Shown here in pieces: positions 9,010-19,200 of a stretch of 64,000 nucleotides of DNA. The notes beneath the pieces were generated by a model. It saw only the letters and a program-made list of their open reading frames with translations. It did no database searches and had not been told where the DNA came from. Every line of letters starts with the position of its first letter. The stretch's first letter is position 1. Where the stretch lies: contig NZ_LECZ01000026.1 of the NCBI RefSeq assembly GCF_001022965.1, positions 806,001-870,000 on the forward strand. Reading direction: 5' to 3'. Made by a program: the position numbers and the translations under genes. Source of the stretch: Enterobacter genomosp. O. GTDB lineage: Bacteria; Pseudomonadota; Gammaproteobacteria; Enterobacterales; Enterobacteriaceae.

Positions 9010-9518
9010 TAACCTTTTGATTAAAAAATAAACGAAGAAATTGTCCCCTGTGGATAGAGTTTAACTTTTTCTGTACCAATATGACATCTCTATGATTTAT
9101 AGGATTTTTTATAGGGTTGAAATCGTTTCACTTTCGTCAGAAAACGGGTTGTTCAAATCTGGTCACTGACAATGAACAGGATCTTACACCATGTTATCCA
9201 CAGAAAAGTGGGATAACTGGGCATAACCCTGACTACTGTTTCAATTTACAGCCTTGACGTGCGATGAAAATCGAATTTTCAAACAAATTGTGACTAACTT
9301 ATTGGCACAATCTGTGGATAAAACCGACGCTGTTCGATCTTTCATCAGTACGACGATCCCTGATGTGATGATCGTCACGCTATTCTGTTTTTTGTTGATG
9401 CAAACATGTTTAAATATATGAAAATAATGGTTTTATATAAATTGGCTTTAAGGTGATGTTAGACGGCGATGAAGGTTGTTCATCGGTAATCAGACACTTC
9501 TTCACAACTATATCCACA
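9010..9518. promoter_or_regulatory. DARS2-like DnaA-reactivating locus between mutH and rppH
   Basis: This 683-base gap has no convincing gene. It holds two perfect DnaA boxes, TTATCCACA at 9194-9202 and its inverse TGTGGATAA at 9313-9321. One-mismatch boxes lie at 9049-9057 (inverse), 9218-9226 (inverse, TGGGCATAA) and 9510-9518. A perfect IHF consensus (AATCAA-N4-TTA, minus strand) lies at 9010-9022. In E. coli the DARS2 site, which regenerates ATP-DnaA with help from IHF and Fis, lies in exactly this mutH-ygdP(rppH) gap. The identity follows from position plus box content; Fis sites were not assigned. Confidence 0.85.
9364..9379. promoter_or_regulatory. CRP-like site overlapping GATC within the DARS2 region
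   Basis: TGTGA-TGATCG-TCACG matches the CRP consensus TGTGA-N6-TCACA at nine of ten fixed positions. It contains a Dam site and overlaps one arm of the repeat GACGATC...GATCGTC (9352-9376). Role, if any, is unknown; rppH starts about 310 bases downstream. Confidence 0.4.
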
Positions 9519-9687
9519 GAAAAGGTGAATAAAATTCCCTTTGCTGTCTCTCATCTGTTTATAACTCAGCACTTATTTGTGAGTTATTCAAATGTTATTA
9601 GGCTGCAGCCCTGTAAGAGAGTGGTTTACCGCCTCCCTGTAGTGTGAAACAATCATTCATATATAAGGTTTAGTTTGGGGTAGTCCG

Positions 9688-10218
9688 GTGATTGATGACG
9701 ATGGCTACCGCCCGAACGTAGGAATAGTAATTTGTAATCGTCAGGGCCAGGTAATGTGGGCCCGGCGATATGGTCAGCACTCCTGGCAGTTCCCGCAAGG
9801 CGGGATCAACCCGGGAGAGTCCCCAGAACAAGCGATGTACCGGGAGCTTTTTGAAGAGGTCGGTTTAAGCCGTAAAGATGTTCGCATCCTGGCTTCGACC
9901 CGCAACTGGTTGCGTTACAAGTTACCGAAACGTTTGGTGCGTTGGGACACAAAGCCGGTTTGTATCGGCCAGAAACAGAAGTGGTTTCTGTTGCAGTTGG
10001 TGGGCAACGATTCAGACATCAATATGCAAACCAGCAGTACGCCGGAGTTCGATGGCTGGCGCTGGGTGAGCTATTGGTATCCTGTTCGTCAGGTCGTGTC
10101 ATTTAAACGCGATGTTTACCGTAGGGTGATGAAAGAGTTTGCAAGTGTGGTGATGCAGCTTCAGGAGATCCCGCCTAAGCCGCAGAGCGCACCTGCCTGG
10201 CGACGTAAAAGAGGTTAA
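9688..10218 (+). CDS. rppH: RNA pyrophosphohydrolase RppH
   Basis: A 176-residue Nudix hydrolase that removes pyrophosphate from the 5' end of mRNAs, triggering RNase E-dependent decay. The Nudix box [23 protein letters not shown] (residues about 37-59) is intact. Length and sequence match E. coli RppH. The start is GTG at 9688 ([14 protein letters not shown]). Twelve bases separate it from ptsP, so the two probably share a transcript. Confidence 0.97.
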   Translation: MIDDDGYRPNVGIVICNRQGQVMWARRYGQHSWQFPQGGINPGESPEQAMYRELFEEVGLSRKDVRILASTRNWLRYKLPKRLVRWDTKPVCIGQKQKWFLLQLVGNDSDINMQTSSTPEFDGWRWVSYWYPVRQVVSFKRDVYRRVMKEFASVVMQLQEIPPKPQSAPAWRRKRG

Positions 10219-10230
10219 GCTACGCAAATC

Positions 10231-12477
10231 ATGCTCACCCGCTTGCGAGAAATAGTCGAGAAGGTGGCCAGCGCGCCGCGTCTGAACGAGGCGCTGAATA
10301 TTCTGGTCACTGACATCTGCCTTGCGATGGAAACCGAGGTCTGTTCGGTGTATCTGGCCGACCACGATCGGCGCTGCTATTACCTGATGGCGACCCGTGG
10401 TTTGAAAAAACCACGTGGACGCGCCGTCACGCTCGCATTTGATGAAGGTATCGTGGGGCTGGTTGGGCGACTGGCTGAACCCATCAACCTTGCTGACGCG
10501 CAAAAACACCCCAGCTTTAAATACATCCCTTCCGTAAAAGAAGAGCGCTTCCGCGCTTTCCTTGGCGTGCCAATTATCCAGCGTCGCCAGCTGCTCGGCG
10601 TGCTGGTTGTTCAGCAGCGCGAGCTACGTCAGTACGATGAAAGCGAAGAGTCTTTCCTCGTGACGCTGGCCACGCAGATGGCGGCGATCCTCTCTCAGTC
10701 TCAGCTTGCCGCACTCTTTGGCCAGTACCGCCATACGCGCATTCGCGCCCTTCCGGCATCCCCAGGCGTGGCGATTGCTGAAGGCTGGATGGATGCCACG
10801 CTGCCGTTGATGGAGCAGGTTTACGAAGCCTCAACGCTTGATGAAGCGCTTGAGCGCGAGCGCCTTACCGCCGCGCTGGAAGAGGCGGCAAATGAATTTC
10901 GCCGTTACAGCAAGCGCTTTGCCGCAGGCGCGCAAAAAGAGACGGCGGCCATCTTCGACCTCTATTCGCACCTGCTCTCCGATGCGCGTCTGCGTCGTGA
11001 GCTTTTTGCGGAAGTGGATAAAGGCTCGGTCGCGGAGTGGGCGGTTAAGAAGGTCATCGAAAAGTTTGCCGACCAATTTGCGGCACTGACTGACGGTTAC
11101 CTGAAAGAGCGCGCAGGCGATCTGCGAGCCCTGGGGCAGCGCCTGCTGTTCCATCTTGATGACACTATTCAGGGCCCGAACGCCTGGCCAAAACGGTTTG
11201 TTCTGGTTGCCGATGAACTCTCGGCTACGACGCTGGCTGAACTGCCTCAGGACAGGCTGGCCGGTGTCGTGGTGCGCGATGGTGCAGCCAACTCTCATGC
11301 CGCCATTATGGTGCGCGCGCTGGGTATTCCCACCGTTATGGGGGCGGATATCCAGCCGTCGGTACTGCACCGACGTACGCTGGTGGTTGACGGCTACCGC
11401 GGTGAGCTGCTGGTCGATCCTGAGCCGGTTCTGCTCCAGGAATACCAGCGTCTTATCAGCGAAGAGAATGAATTAAGCAAGCTGGCAGAAGATGACGTTA
11501 ACCTGCCCGCACAGCTTAAAAGCGGTGAGCGGATCAAAGTGATGCTCAATGCCGGGTTAAGCCCCGAGCACGAAGAGAAGCTCGGCAGCCGCATCGACGG
11601 TATCGGCTTATACCGCACTGAAATTCCGTTCATGCTGCAGAGCGGTTTCCCCTCCGAAGAGGAGCAGGTGGCGCAGTATCAGGGGATGCTGCAGATGTTT
11701 AACGACAAACCTGTCACCCTGCGTACCCTGGACGTCGGGGCAGATAAACAGCTGCCCTATATGCCGATCAGCGAAGAAAACCCGTGTCTGGGCTGGCGTG
11801 GGATCCGCATTACGCTCGATCAGCCTGAGATCTTCCTGATCCAGGTGCGCGCCATGCTGCGCGCAAATGCGGCGACGGGCAACCTCAGCATCTTACTGCC
11901 GATGGTCACCAGCATTGATGAGATCGACGAGTCACGTCGACTGATCGAACGCGCTGGCCGTGAAGTGGAAGAGATGATTGGCTATGCCATCCCGAAACCG
12001 CGGATTGGCGTGATGCTCGAAGTGCCTTCCATGGTCTTTATGCTGCCGCAGCTGGCAAACCGCGTTGATTTTATCTCCGTCGGCACGAACGACCTGACGC
12101 AGTATATTCTGGCCGTCGACCGTAACAACACCCGCGTCGCCAGTATCTACGATAGCCTGCATCCGGCGATCATTCGCGCGCTGGCGATGATTGCCCGTGA
12201 AGCGGAGCAGTACGGCATTGATTTACGCCTGTGCGGTGAAATGGCGGGGGATTCAATGTGCGTTGCGATCCTGATTGGTCTGGGATATCGCCACTTGTCG
12301 ATGAACGGCCGCGCCGTCGCACGCGTGAAGTACCTGTTGCGGCATATCGATATCGACGATGCCCGCGAGCTGGCTGAACGCAGCCTTGAGGCGCAGTTGG
12401 CCGCTGAGGTTCGCCACCAGGTCGCTGCGTTTATGGAACGACGCGGCATGGGCGGCCTGATCCGCGGCGGCCGCTAA
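10231..12477 (+). CDS. ptsP: Nitrogen phosphotransferase system enzyme I (EI-Ntr)
   Basis: A 748-residue protein, equal in length to E. coli PtsP. It has an N-terminal GAF sensory domain (about 15-155), then the PEP-utilising enzyme I domains. The phosphorylated histidine is H356 in GAANSHAAIM. The C-terminal PEP-binding barrel includes LRTLDVGADKQLPYM, GWRGIRI, MLEVPSMVFML and the catalytic Cys region DLRLCGEMAGD. It autophosphorylates from PEP and passes phosphate to NPr and EIIA-Ntr, linking nitrogen status to potassium and stress control. Confidence 0.97.
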   Translation: MLTRLREIVEKVASAPRLNEALNILVTDICLAMETEVCSVYLADHDRRCYYLMATRGLKKPRGRAVTLAFDEGIVGLVGRLAEPINLADAQKHPSFKYIPSVKEERFRAFLGVPIIQRRQLLGVLVVQQRELRQYDESEESFLVTLATQMAAILSQSQLAALFGQYRHTRIRALPASPGVAIAEGWMDATLPLMEQVYEASTLDEALERERLTAALEEAANEFRRYSKRFAAGAQKETAAIFDLYSHLLSDARLRRELFAEVDKGSVAEWAVKKVIEKFADQFAALTDGYLKERAGDLRALGQRLLFHLDDTIQGPNAWPKRFVLVADELSATTLAELPQDRLAGVVVRDGAANSHAAIMVRALGIPTVMGADIQPSVLHRRTLVVDGYRGELLVDPEPVLLQEYQRLISEENELSKLAEDDVNLPAQLKSGERIKVMLNAGLSPEHEEKLGSRIDGIGLYRTEIPFMLQSGFPSEEEQVAQYQGMLQMFNDKPVTLRTLDVGADKQLPYMPISEENPCLGWRGIRITLDQPEIFLIQVRAMLRANAATGNLSILLPMVTSIDEIDESRRLIERAGREVEEMIGYAIPKPRIGVMLEVPSMVFMLPQLANRVDFISVGTNDLTQYILAVDRNNTRVASIYDSLHPAIIRALAMIAREAEQYGIDLRLCGEMAGDSMCVAILIGLGYRHLSMNGRAVARVKYLLRHIDIDDARELAERSLEAQLAAEVRHQVAAFMERRGMGGLIRGGR

Positions 12478-12488
12478 TTTGCATTTCT

Positions 12489-12533
12489 CCCTCTCCCCGT
12501 GGGAGAGGGCTGGGGTGAGGGCATCAGGCCGCA
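12489..12533. repeat. Palindromic intergenic repeat, copy 2 (inverted relative to copy 1)
   Basis: Contains CCCTCTCCCCGTGGGAGAGGG then CTGGGGTGAGGGCATCAGG and CCGCA, the inverse of the unit at 6704-6748. It lies directly after the ptsP stop and may act as a 3' end stem. Confidence 0.8.
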
Positions 12534-12683
12534 CAATACCCTATACACATCTTTTACATCTCTGGCGCATCCTCCGCGCCCGCCTTATGCTATGATTCGC
12601 AACTTTGGAGCCTCTGCTTACGGCAGAATCGCATTTCTACCGCTGTCCACTTTCAGCGGAATAACAACATCTTGTGGTGACAG

Positions 12684-13559
12684 ATGAACAGTGGTTATCT
12701 GCATTTTCCGGAATTTGATCCGGTCATTTTCTCAGTAGGACCTGTTTCGCTTCACTGGTACGGTCTGATGTACCTGGTGGGCTTCATTTTTGCCATGTGG
12801 CTCGCTGGCCGTCGCGCCAGTCGTCCTGGCAGCGGCTGGACTAAAAACGAAGTTGAAAACCTGCTTTATGCTGGCTTCCTCGGCGTGTTCCTCGGTGGCC
12901 GTATTGGGTACGTACTGTTCTATAACTTCCCGGTATTCCTGAACGATCCGCTCTATCTGTTCCGCGTGTGGGACGGCGGCATGTCCTTCCATGGCGGCCT
13001 GATCGGTGTGATCCTGGTGATGGTGATTTTTGCCAAACGTACCAAACGCAATTTCTTCCAGGTTTCAGATTTTATTGCACCGCTGATCCCGTTTGGGCTG
13101 GGGGCTGGTCGTCTGGGCAACTTCATCAACGGTGAGCTGTGGGGCCGCGTCGACCCGAGCGTGCCGTACACGATGCTCTTCCCGGGCTCTCGCGCAGAAG
13201 ATATCGCGCTGCTGCCATCACACCCGGAGTGGCAATCCCTTTTCGATACCTACGGCGTTCTGCCGCGCCATATGTCTCAGCTGTACGAGCTGGCGCTTGA
13301 AGGCGTGGTGCTGTTTATCATTCTGAACCTGTTTATCCGCAAACCGCGTCCAATGGGGGCTGTATCCGGTCTGTTCCTGATTGGCTATGGCGCATTCCGT
13401 ATCATCGTCGAGTTCTTCCGTCAGCCGGATGCGCAGTTTACCGGCGAGTGGGTACAGTACATCAGCATGGGGCAGATCCTCTCCATTCCGATGATTGTCG
13501 CGGGTGCCATTATGATGATTTGGGCGTATCGTCGTCGTCCACAGCAACAACTTTCCTGA
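12684..13559 (+). CDS. lgt: Phosphatidylglycerol:prolipoprotein diacylglyceryl transferase Lgt
   Basis: A 291-residue polytopic inner-membrane enzyme, the same length as E. coli Lgt. It transfers diacylglycerol from phosphatidylglycerol to the lipobox cysteine, the first step of lipoprotein maturation. Visible are the signature segment [18 protein letters not shown] and the essential histidine H103 in [10 protein letters not shown]. Several lipoproteins in this window (YgdR, YgdI, MltA) are its substrates by family knowledge. Six bases separate it from thyA, indicating one operon, as in E. coli. Confidence 0.97.
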   Translation: MNSGYLHFPEFDPVIFSVGPVSLHWYGLMYLVGFIFAMWLAGRRASRPGSGWTKNEVENLLYAGFLGVFLGGRIGYVLFYNFPVFLNDPLYLFRVWDGGMSFHGGLIGVILVMVIFAKRTKRNFFQVSDFIAPLIPFGLGAGRLGNFINGELWGRVDPSVPYTMLFPGSRAEDIALLPSHPEWQSLFDTYGVLPRHMSQLYELALEGVVLFIILNLFIRKPRPMGAVSGLFLIGYGAFRIIVEFFRQPDAQFTGEWVQYISMGQILSIPMIVAGAIMMIWAYRRRPQQQLS

Positions 13560-13565
13560 GGAACC

Positions 13566-14360
13566 ATGAAACAGTATCTTGAATTGATGAAAAAAGTGCT
13601 CGATGAGGGCACGCCAAAAAACGACCGCACCGGTACCGGTACGCTCTCCATTTTTGGCCACCAGATGCGCTTCAATCTGCAAGAAGGCTTCCCGCTGGTG
13701 ACGACAAAGCGCTGCCACCTGCGCTCGATCATTCATGAACTGCTCTGGTTCCTGCAAGGCGATACCAACGTTGCGTATCTGCACGAAAATAACGTCTCCA
13801 TCTGGGACGAATGGGCAGATGAAAACGGCAACCTGGGCCCGGTTTACGGCAAGCAGTGGCGCGCGTGGCCAACGCCTGACGGCCGCCATATTGACCAGAT
13901 CACCACCGTGATGAACCAGCTGAAAAACGATCCGGACTCGCGCCGAATCATCGTTTCCGCCTGGAACGTGGGCGAGCTGGATAAAATGGCGCTGGCACCG
14001 TGCCACGCGTTCTTCCAGTTCTACGTGGCGGATGGCAAGCTTTCCTGCCAGCTCTACCAGCGTTCTTGCGACGTGTTCCTCGGCCTGCCGTTTAACATTG
14101 CAAGCTATGCGCTGTTAGTCCACATGATGGCGCAGCAGTGTGACCTGGAAGTGGGCGATTTCGTCTGGACCGGTGGGGACACCCATCTCTACAGCAACCA
14201 TATGGAACAGACGCATCTCCAGCTGACGCGCGAACCGCGTGCGCTGCCGAAACTGATTATCAAACGCAAACCGGCGTCAATCTTCGATTACCGCTTTGAT
14301 GATTTTGAGATTGAAGGTTACGACCCGCACCCTGGTATCAAAGCACCTGTTGCTATCTGA
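13566..14360 (+). CDS. thyA: Thymidylate synthase ThyA
   Basis: A 264-residue cytosolic enzyme making dTMP from dUMP with methylene-tetrahydrofolate. The catalytic cysteine is C146 in [32 protein letters not shown] and the C-terminal KAPVAI are the conserved substrate and folate segments. The start follows GAGGAACC, six bases after lgt. An intrinsic terminator follows at 14380. Confidence 0.98.
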   Translation: MKQYLELMKKVLDEGTPKNDRTGTGTLSIFGHQMRFNLQEGFPLVTTKRCHLRSIIHELLWFLQGDTNVAYLHENNVSIWDEWADENGNLGPVYGKQWRAWPTPDGRHIDQITTVMNQLKNDPDSRRIIVSAWNVGELDKMALAPCHAFFQFYVADGKLSCQLYQRSCDVFLGLPFNIASYALLVHMMAQQCDLEVGDFVWTGGDTHLYSNHMEQTHLQLTREPRALPKLIIKRKPASIFDYRFDDFEIEGYDPHPGIKAPVAI

Positions 14361-14379
14361 TGCGATAAAGCGTGACACA

Positions 14380-14408
14380 ACCGGTGCTTTTTAGCGCCGG
14401 TTTTTTTT
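14380..14408 (+). terminator. Intrinsic terminator after thyA
   Basis: Stem ACCGGTGC / GCGCCGGT (one T-G pair) with loop TTTTTA, followed by eight T residues. Confidence 0.85.
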
Positions 14409-14544
14409 CGTCTTCATCCCGTTTCCCGAAGCGCTATCCAGAAAGCGTGCAACGCGCTGCAACTCTCCCAATTCTGCGGATAACGCCTCGTAAAACAATA
14501 ATTCGTTGCTCGTCATGTCCACGGCGCTTCGCCACACTCCCGGT

Positions 14545-15006
14545 ATGAAAAAAGAGAACGGTTTTACGCTTATCGAAACGCTGGTCGCCATTTCCCTTGT
14601 CGTTATCCTCAGCGCCTCAGGACTGTACGGCTGGGACAGCTGGCAACGGCAGCAGCGGCTGTGGCAAACCGCCTGTAAGGTGCGAGATTACCTGCTGTTT
14701 CTGCGCAACCATGCCAACCGGTACAACCGCGACCACCAAATTACCCTTCTGCGGGAGGGCGGAAGAGACTGTCTGGTGAGTTCTGCTGTACAAGGCTGTG
14801 AGAAAGGCAGCCCCTTTGTACTGATCCCGCTCTGGCCTGACGTCAACGTGAGTGAGTCAACGCCGTCTCTCGGGTTCTATGGATTAAGGGATACGGCGTG
14901 GGCAGGGCGGATACGCGTTCAAAGCCGGGCAGGAGAATGGCTGGTTATTGTCTCAAACGGAGGACGCATCAGGATGTGTAAGGTCGCAGAGGGAGGTTTA
15001 TGTTGA
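14545..15006 (+). CDS. ppdA: Prepilin-type N-terminal cleavage/methylation protein PpdA
   Basis: A 153-residue pseudopilin-like protein. MKKENGFTLIETLVAISLVVILSASGLYGW has the type IV prepilin leader: short positive leader, cleavage after Gly6, Phe+1, Glu+5 and a hydrophobic helix. E. coli PpdA has 156 residues with the same layout. The start at ATG 14545 gives a normal leader; in-frame starts upstream at 14506 and 14515 would lengthen it and are less likely. It heads the ppdA-ppdB-ygdB-ppdC set of minor-pilin-like genes that runs into recC. It overlaps ppdB by seven bases. Confidence 0.9.
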   Translation: MKKENGFTLIETLVAISLVVILSASGLYGWDSWQRQQRLWQTACKVRDYLLFLRNHANRYNRDHQITLLREGGRDCLVSSAVQGCEKGSPFVLIPLWPDVNVSESTPSLGFYGLRDTAWAGRIRVQSRAGEWLVIVSNGGRIRMCKVAEGGLC

Positions 15007-15560
15007 GGAGACAGCGCGGTTTCTCACTGACTGAAGTGCTGATTGCCACGGCGATAAGCAGCCTTTTATTGATAAGCTCATCGCGATTTTTACCCGGACT
15101 CCAGCGGGCTGTATTACTGCAATCCGGCCAGCGAGAGCTGGAAGAAGAGGTCTGGCAACGCTTGTTTGCCCTCGGAAAACAGCTTCAGCGCGCGGGATAC
15201 TGCGCGGGTGACTGTCAGGGACAAGCGCTGATGACGGCAAGGCAGGGCAGTTGTGTCATTGTGCGGTGGGACGCCAACAGCAACGGCAAATGGGATAGTA
15301 CAGCATCAGAAAATGACAGCACCGGTTTTCGTCTGGAATCAGGCGCGCTGGAAACCCTGCGTGGCGCAACGTCGTGTGAAGGAAAAGGATGGGAAAAGCT
15401 CACTGACCCGGACAGGCTTGTCATCACGCGCTTTGTGGTGAGCAAAGTTGAACATGCCGGTTTTGCGCCAGAGCTGAACATCGAACTGGCTGCCATTCGT
15501 AAAGGCGAACAGGGGGAACCCTGGCAGTCCTGGTACACGGTTACGGGTTACAACCTGTGA
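15000..15560 (+). CDS. ppdB: Prepilin-like protein PpdB
   Basis: A 186-residue protein (E. coli 187). MLRRQRGFSLTEVLIATAISSLLLISS is a prepilin leader with Gly-Phe cleavage site and Glu+5. VRWDANSNGKWD and LETLRGATSCEGKGWEKLTDPD are strongly conserved with E. coli PpdB. It resembles minor pilins or pseudopilins (PilW/GspJ type) that prime pilus assembly, though its role in this lineage is unproven. The start overlaps ppdA and the stop overlaps ygdB, so translation is coupled. Confidence 0.9.
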   Translation: MLRRQRGFSLTEVLIATAISSLLLISSSRFLPGLQRAVLLQSGQRELEEEVWQRLFALGKQLQRAGYCAGDCQGQALMTARQGSCVIVRWDANSNGKWDSTASENDSTGFRLESGALETLRGATSCEGKGWEKLTDPDRLVITRFVVSKVEHAGFAPELNIELAAIRKGEQGEPWQSWYTVTGYNL

Positions 15561-15958
15561 ACCGACAGCGCGGGATGTCTTCGCTGGCTCTGGTTCTGCT
15601 TTTACTGGTGCTCGGGACCCTGATCCTCACCGGACTCAGCCAGCAGCTCACAACGTTTAGTGCGCTCGTTGGTGGTGAGAGTCGCTCGCTTCAGCAACAG
15701 GCGTCTGTGCAGTCGGCGCTTGAGTGGGGACGCGTTCAGCGCTGGTCAGCAGAGCCACAGGTTCAGTGCAAAAAAGCATCTTCGGGGCGGGTCTGTTTGC
15801 GCCGACTGAACGAGGCGCAGGTGTTACTGATTGCCGGAGACAACGACCTGCAGCTCTGGCGCGCAGGAGAGAGAGTGAACGGGGAAATTCGCTTTTCGCC
15901 TCACGGCTGGAGTGATTTTTGTCCACTGAAGGAGAGCGCGTTATGTCAGCTGCCGTGA
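15557..15958 (+). CDS. ygdB: DUF2509-type prepilin-like protein YgdB
   Basis: A 133-residue protein with the leader MNRQRGMSSLALVLLLLVLGTLILTG: a short basic start, Gly before a long hydrophobic helix, but no Glu at +5, as in E. coli YgdB. This is the layout of minor pilin GspK/PilX-like proteins. It starts at GTG 15557, overlapping the ppdB stop by four bases, and ends inside ppdC. Function in the pilus-like assembly is inferred from context. Confidence 0.87.
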   Translation: MNRQRGMSSLALVLLLLVLGTLILTGLSQQLTTFSALVGGESRSLQQQASVQSALEWGRVQRWSAEPQVQCKKASSGRVCLRRLNEAQVLLIAGDNDLQLWRAGERVNGEIRFSPHGWSDFCPLKESALCQLP

Positions 15959-16266
15959 ACAGAGAAAAAGGGTTTAGCATGGTGGAGGTGCTGCTGGCGA
16001 TGATGCTGCTGGTGATTGTCGTGACGGCGCTCTCGGGTTATCACCGGGCGCTGGCGGCGCGGTTTACCGTATTTAACCAGTATCGCCAGCTCTGGCACCA
16101 TGCCTGGAATCAGTCACAGTTCTCAACAAATGTTCTCCCCGCAGGCTGGCAGGCCAGTCGGGGGCAGACAACGCTCGCCGGATGTGTCAGCATCACGGTT
16201 ACACTTATTTCTCCTCTGGGGCGGCGCGGCGAGTTAACGCGTCTGCATTGCCCGGTTAGCCAGTAG
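15943..16266 (+). CDS. ppdC: Prepilin-like protein PpdC
   Basis: A 107-residue protein, the same length as E. coli PpdC. MSAAVNREKGFSMVEVLLAMMLLVIVVTALSGY carries a prepilin leader with Gly-Phe cleavage, Glu+5 and a hydrophobic helix. The ATG at 15943 has GGAGAG eight bases upstream; a longer frame from 15919 lacks such a site. It overlaps ygdB by 16 bases and is followed after 12 bases by recC, so recC may be read from this operon. Confidence 0.88.
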   Translation: MSAAVNREKGFSMVEVLLAMMLLVIVVTALSGYHRALAARFTVFNQYRQLWHHAWNQSQFSTNVLPAGWQASRGQTTLAGCVSITVTLISPLGRRGELTRLHCPVSQ

Positions 16267-16278
16267 TCGGGAGCGTCT

Positions 16279-19200
16279 ATGTTAAGGGTTTACCACTCAA
16301 ATCGTCTGGATGTGCTGGAAGCACTGATGGAATTTATCGTTGAGCGCGAGCGGCTTGACGATCCTTTTGAGCCTGAAATGGTGCTGGTGCAGAGCACCGG
16401 TATGGCACAGTGGCTGCAAATGTCGCTCTCCCGTAAATTTGGTATAGCCGCGAATATTGATTTCCCGCTGCCCGCGAGTTTTATCTGGGAGATGTTTGTT
16501 CGCGTATTGCCGGACATTCCGGAGCAAAGCGCCTTCAACAAGCAAGGCATGAGCTGGAAGCTTATGGCGCTGCTGCCAGAAATGCTGCAGCACGATGAGT
16601 TCGCCATGCTGCGCCACTACCTCAATCACGATACCGATAAACGCAAGCTGTTCCAGCTGGCCTCGCGCACTGCCGATCTTTATGACCAGTATCTGGTGTA
16701 CCGCCCGGAATGGCTGACCCGCTGGGAAGCCGGCGAGCTTGTGGACGGGTTACCGGAGGCGCAGATCTGGCAGGCCCCGCTGTGGAAAGCGCTGGTGGAA
16801 CATACGGAGAAACTTGGTCAGCCTAAGTGGCACCGTGCCAACCTCTATCAACGGTTTATCTCCATTTTGCAAAACAGCGATGAACGGCCGGCGCGGCTGC
16901 CCTCTCGCGTGTTTATTTGCGGTATTTCGGCGTTGCCGCCGGTTTACCTGCAGGCGCTGAATGCGCTGGGTAAGCATATCGACATTCATATTTTATTTAC
17001 GAATCCATGTCGCCAGTACTGGGGCGATATTCAGGATGGCCGCTGGCTTTCCCGGCTTGTGACCCGCCAGAGGCGACGCCTTTTTGAAGAGCGTACCGTG
17101 CCTCTGTTTAAAGACGGAGCCTCTGCCGCGCAGCTGTTCGATGAAAACGGTATCCAGAACCTGCCGAATCCACTGCTTGCCTCATGGGGAAAACTGGGGC
17201 GTGATTACATTCACATGCTCTCAGACATTACGTCCTCAGGTGAAGGGGACGTGGATGCGTTTGTCGAGATTGCCCCGGATAGCCTGCTGCACAATATTCA
17301 GTTAGATATTCTGGATCTGGAAAACCGTGCCGTCATGGGCGTGACGGCGAACGAGTTTGAACGCAGCGACAGGAAACGGAAGCTGGAGGTTGACGATCGC
17401 AGTATCAGCCTCCACGTTTGCCATAGCCCGCAGCGTGAGGTTGAAGTGCTTCACGACCAGCTGCTGGCGATGCTACAGAATGATCCTGAGCTGACGCCGC
17501 GCGATATCGTGGTGATGGTGTCGGATATCGACAGCTACAGCCCCTTCATTCAGGCCGTCTTTGGCAGTGCGACGGGCGAGCGATACCTGCCTTACGCCAT
17601 TTCGGACCGTCGCGCCCGTCAATCTCATCCGGTATTGCAGGCATTTATCACCTTGCTGTCCCTGCCGGATAGCCGGTTTATCTCCGAGGATGTCCTGGCG
17701 TTACTGGATGTTCCCGTGCTGGCCGCCCGCTTCAACATCAACGAAGAAGGGTTGCGCTACCTTCGCCAGTGGGTGAACGAGTCTGGCGTGCGTTGGGGCA
17801 TTGACGACGATAACGTCCAGGAGTTCGAGCTTCCACCAACCGGGCAACACACGTGGCGATTTGGCCTGACGCGTATGCTGTTGGGCTACGCCATGGAAAG
17901 CAGCCAGGGCGAGTGGAACGAGGTTCTGCCTTACGATGAGTCCAGCGGGTTAATTGCTGAACTGGTTGGGCATTTAGCGTCGCTACTGATGCAGCTTAAC
18001 CGCTGGCGTCGCGAGCTGATGCAGCCGCGTGCGCTTGAAGAGTGGCTCCCGATTTGCAGGGCGTTACTCACTGATTTCTTCCTGCCGGACAGCGACACCG
18101 AAGCGGCGATGGCGCTCATTGAAACGCAGTGGCAGGCTATCGTCGACGAGGGCGTAAACTCCCACTATCACGAGGCGATTCCTTTATCACTGCTGAGAGA
18201 CGAGCTGACGCAGCGGCTTGACCAGGAGCGAATCAGCCAGCGTTTTCTGGCCGGCCCCATCAATATCTGCACTCTGATGCCAATGCGTTCTATCCCGTTT
18301 AAAGTGGTCTGCCTGTTGGGCATGAATGACGGCGTTTATCCGCGTGCGCTGGCTCCCCTGGGGTTTGATTTGATGAGCGCAGATCCAAAGCGGGGCGACC
18401 GTAGCCGGCGCGATGATGACCGCTATCTCTTCCTCGAAGCGCTCATTTCCGCACAGAACACGCTTTATATCAGCTACATCGGCCGTTCCATTCAGGACAA
18501 CAGCGAGCGTTTCCCTTCCGTTCTGGTGCAGGAGCTGGTGGATTATATCGGCCAGAGCCACTACCTGCCGGGGGATGAAGAGCGCAACTGCGATGAAAGC
18601 GAGCAGAGGGTGAAAGCCCATATCACCTGTTTCCACAGCCGCATGCCGTTTGACCCGGTGAACTACGTTGCCAGCGAGCGCCAGAGCTATGCGCAGGAGT
18701 GGCTACCGGCGGCGAAAAAGGAGGGGAGCGCGCATACCGATTTCATTCAGGAACTTGACCCGCGGCCGATTGATACCCTGACCTTCGAACAGCTTCAGCG
18801 GTTTTGGGCGCATCCGGTGCGCGCTTTCTTCCAGCAACGATTACAGGTTAACTTCCGTTCTGAAGAGAGCGAAATTCCTGATGCAGAACCCTTTACGCTG
18901 GAAGGGCTGGAGCGCTATCAGCTAAACCTCCAACTGCTGAATGCGCTGGTTGAAGAGGAAGACGCTGACAAACTCTACCGCCGCTACCGTGCGGCAGGGC
19001 AACTGCCGTATGGGGCGTTCGGGGAGATCGTCTGGGAGGCACAGTGCCTGGAGATGACCGCTCTGGCCGAGCGCGTGAGAGAGTGCCGTCAGCCCGGAAA
19101 AAGTATTGAAATCGATCTCATGTGCAACGGTGTACAGCTCACGGGCTGGTTAACTCAGGTTCAGCCGGATGGGCTGCTGCGCTGGCGGCCCTCTATGCTG

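Noticed and set aside
9453..9647. 64-codon plus-strand frame in the mutH-rppH gap
   Set aside because: No ribosome site or family resemblance, and it overlaps a DnaA box and other DARS2 sequence.
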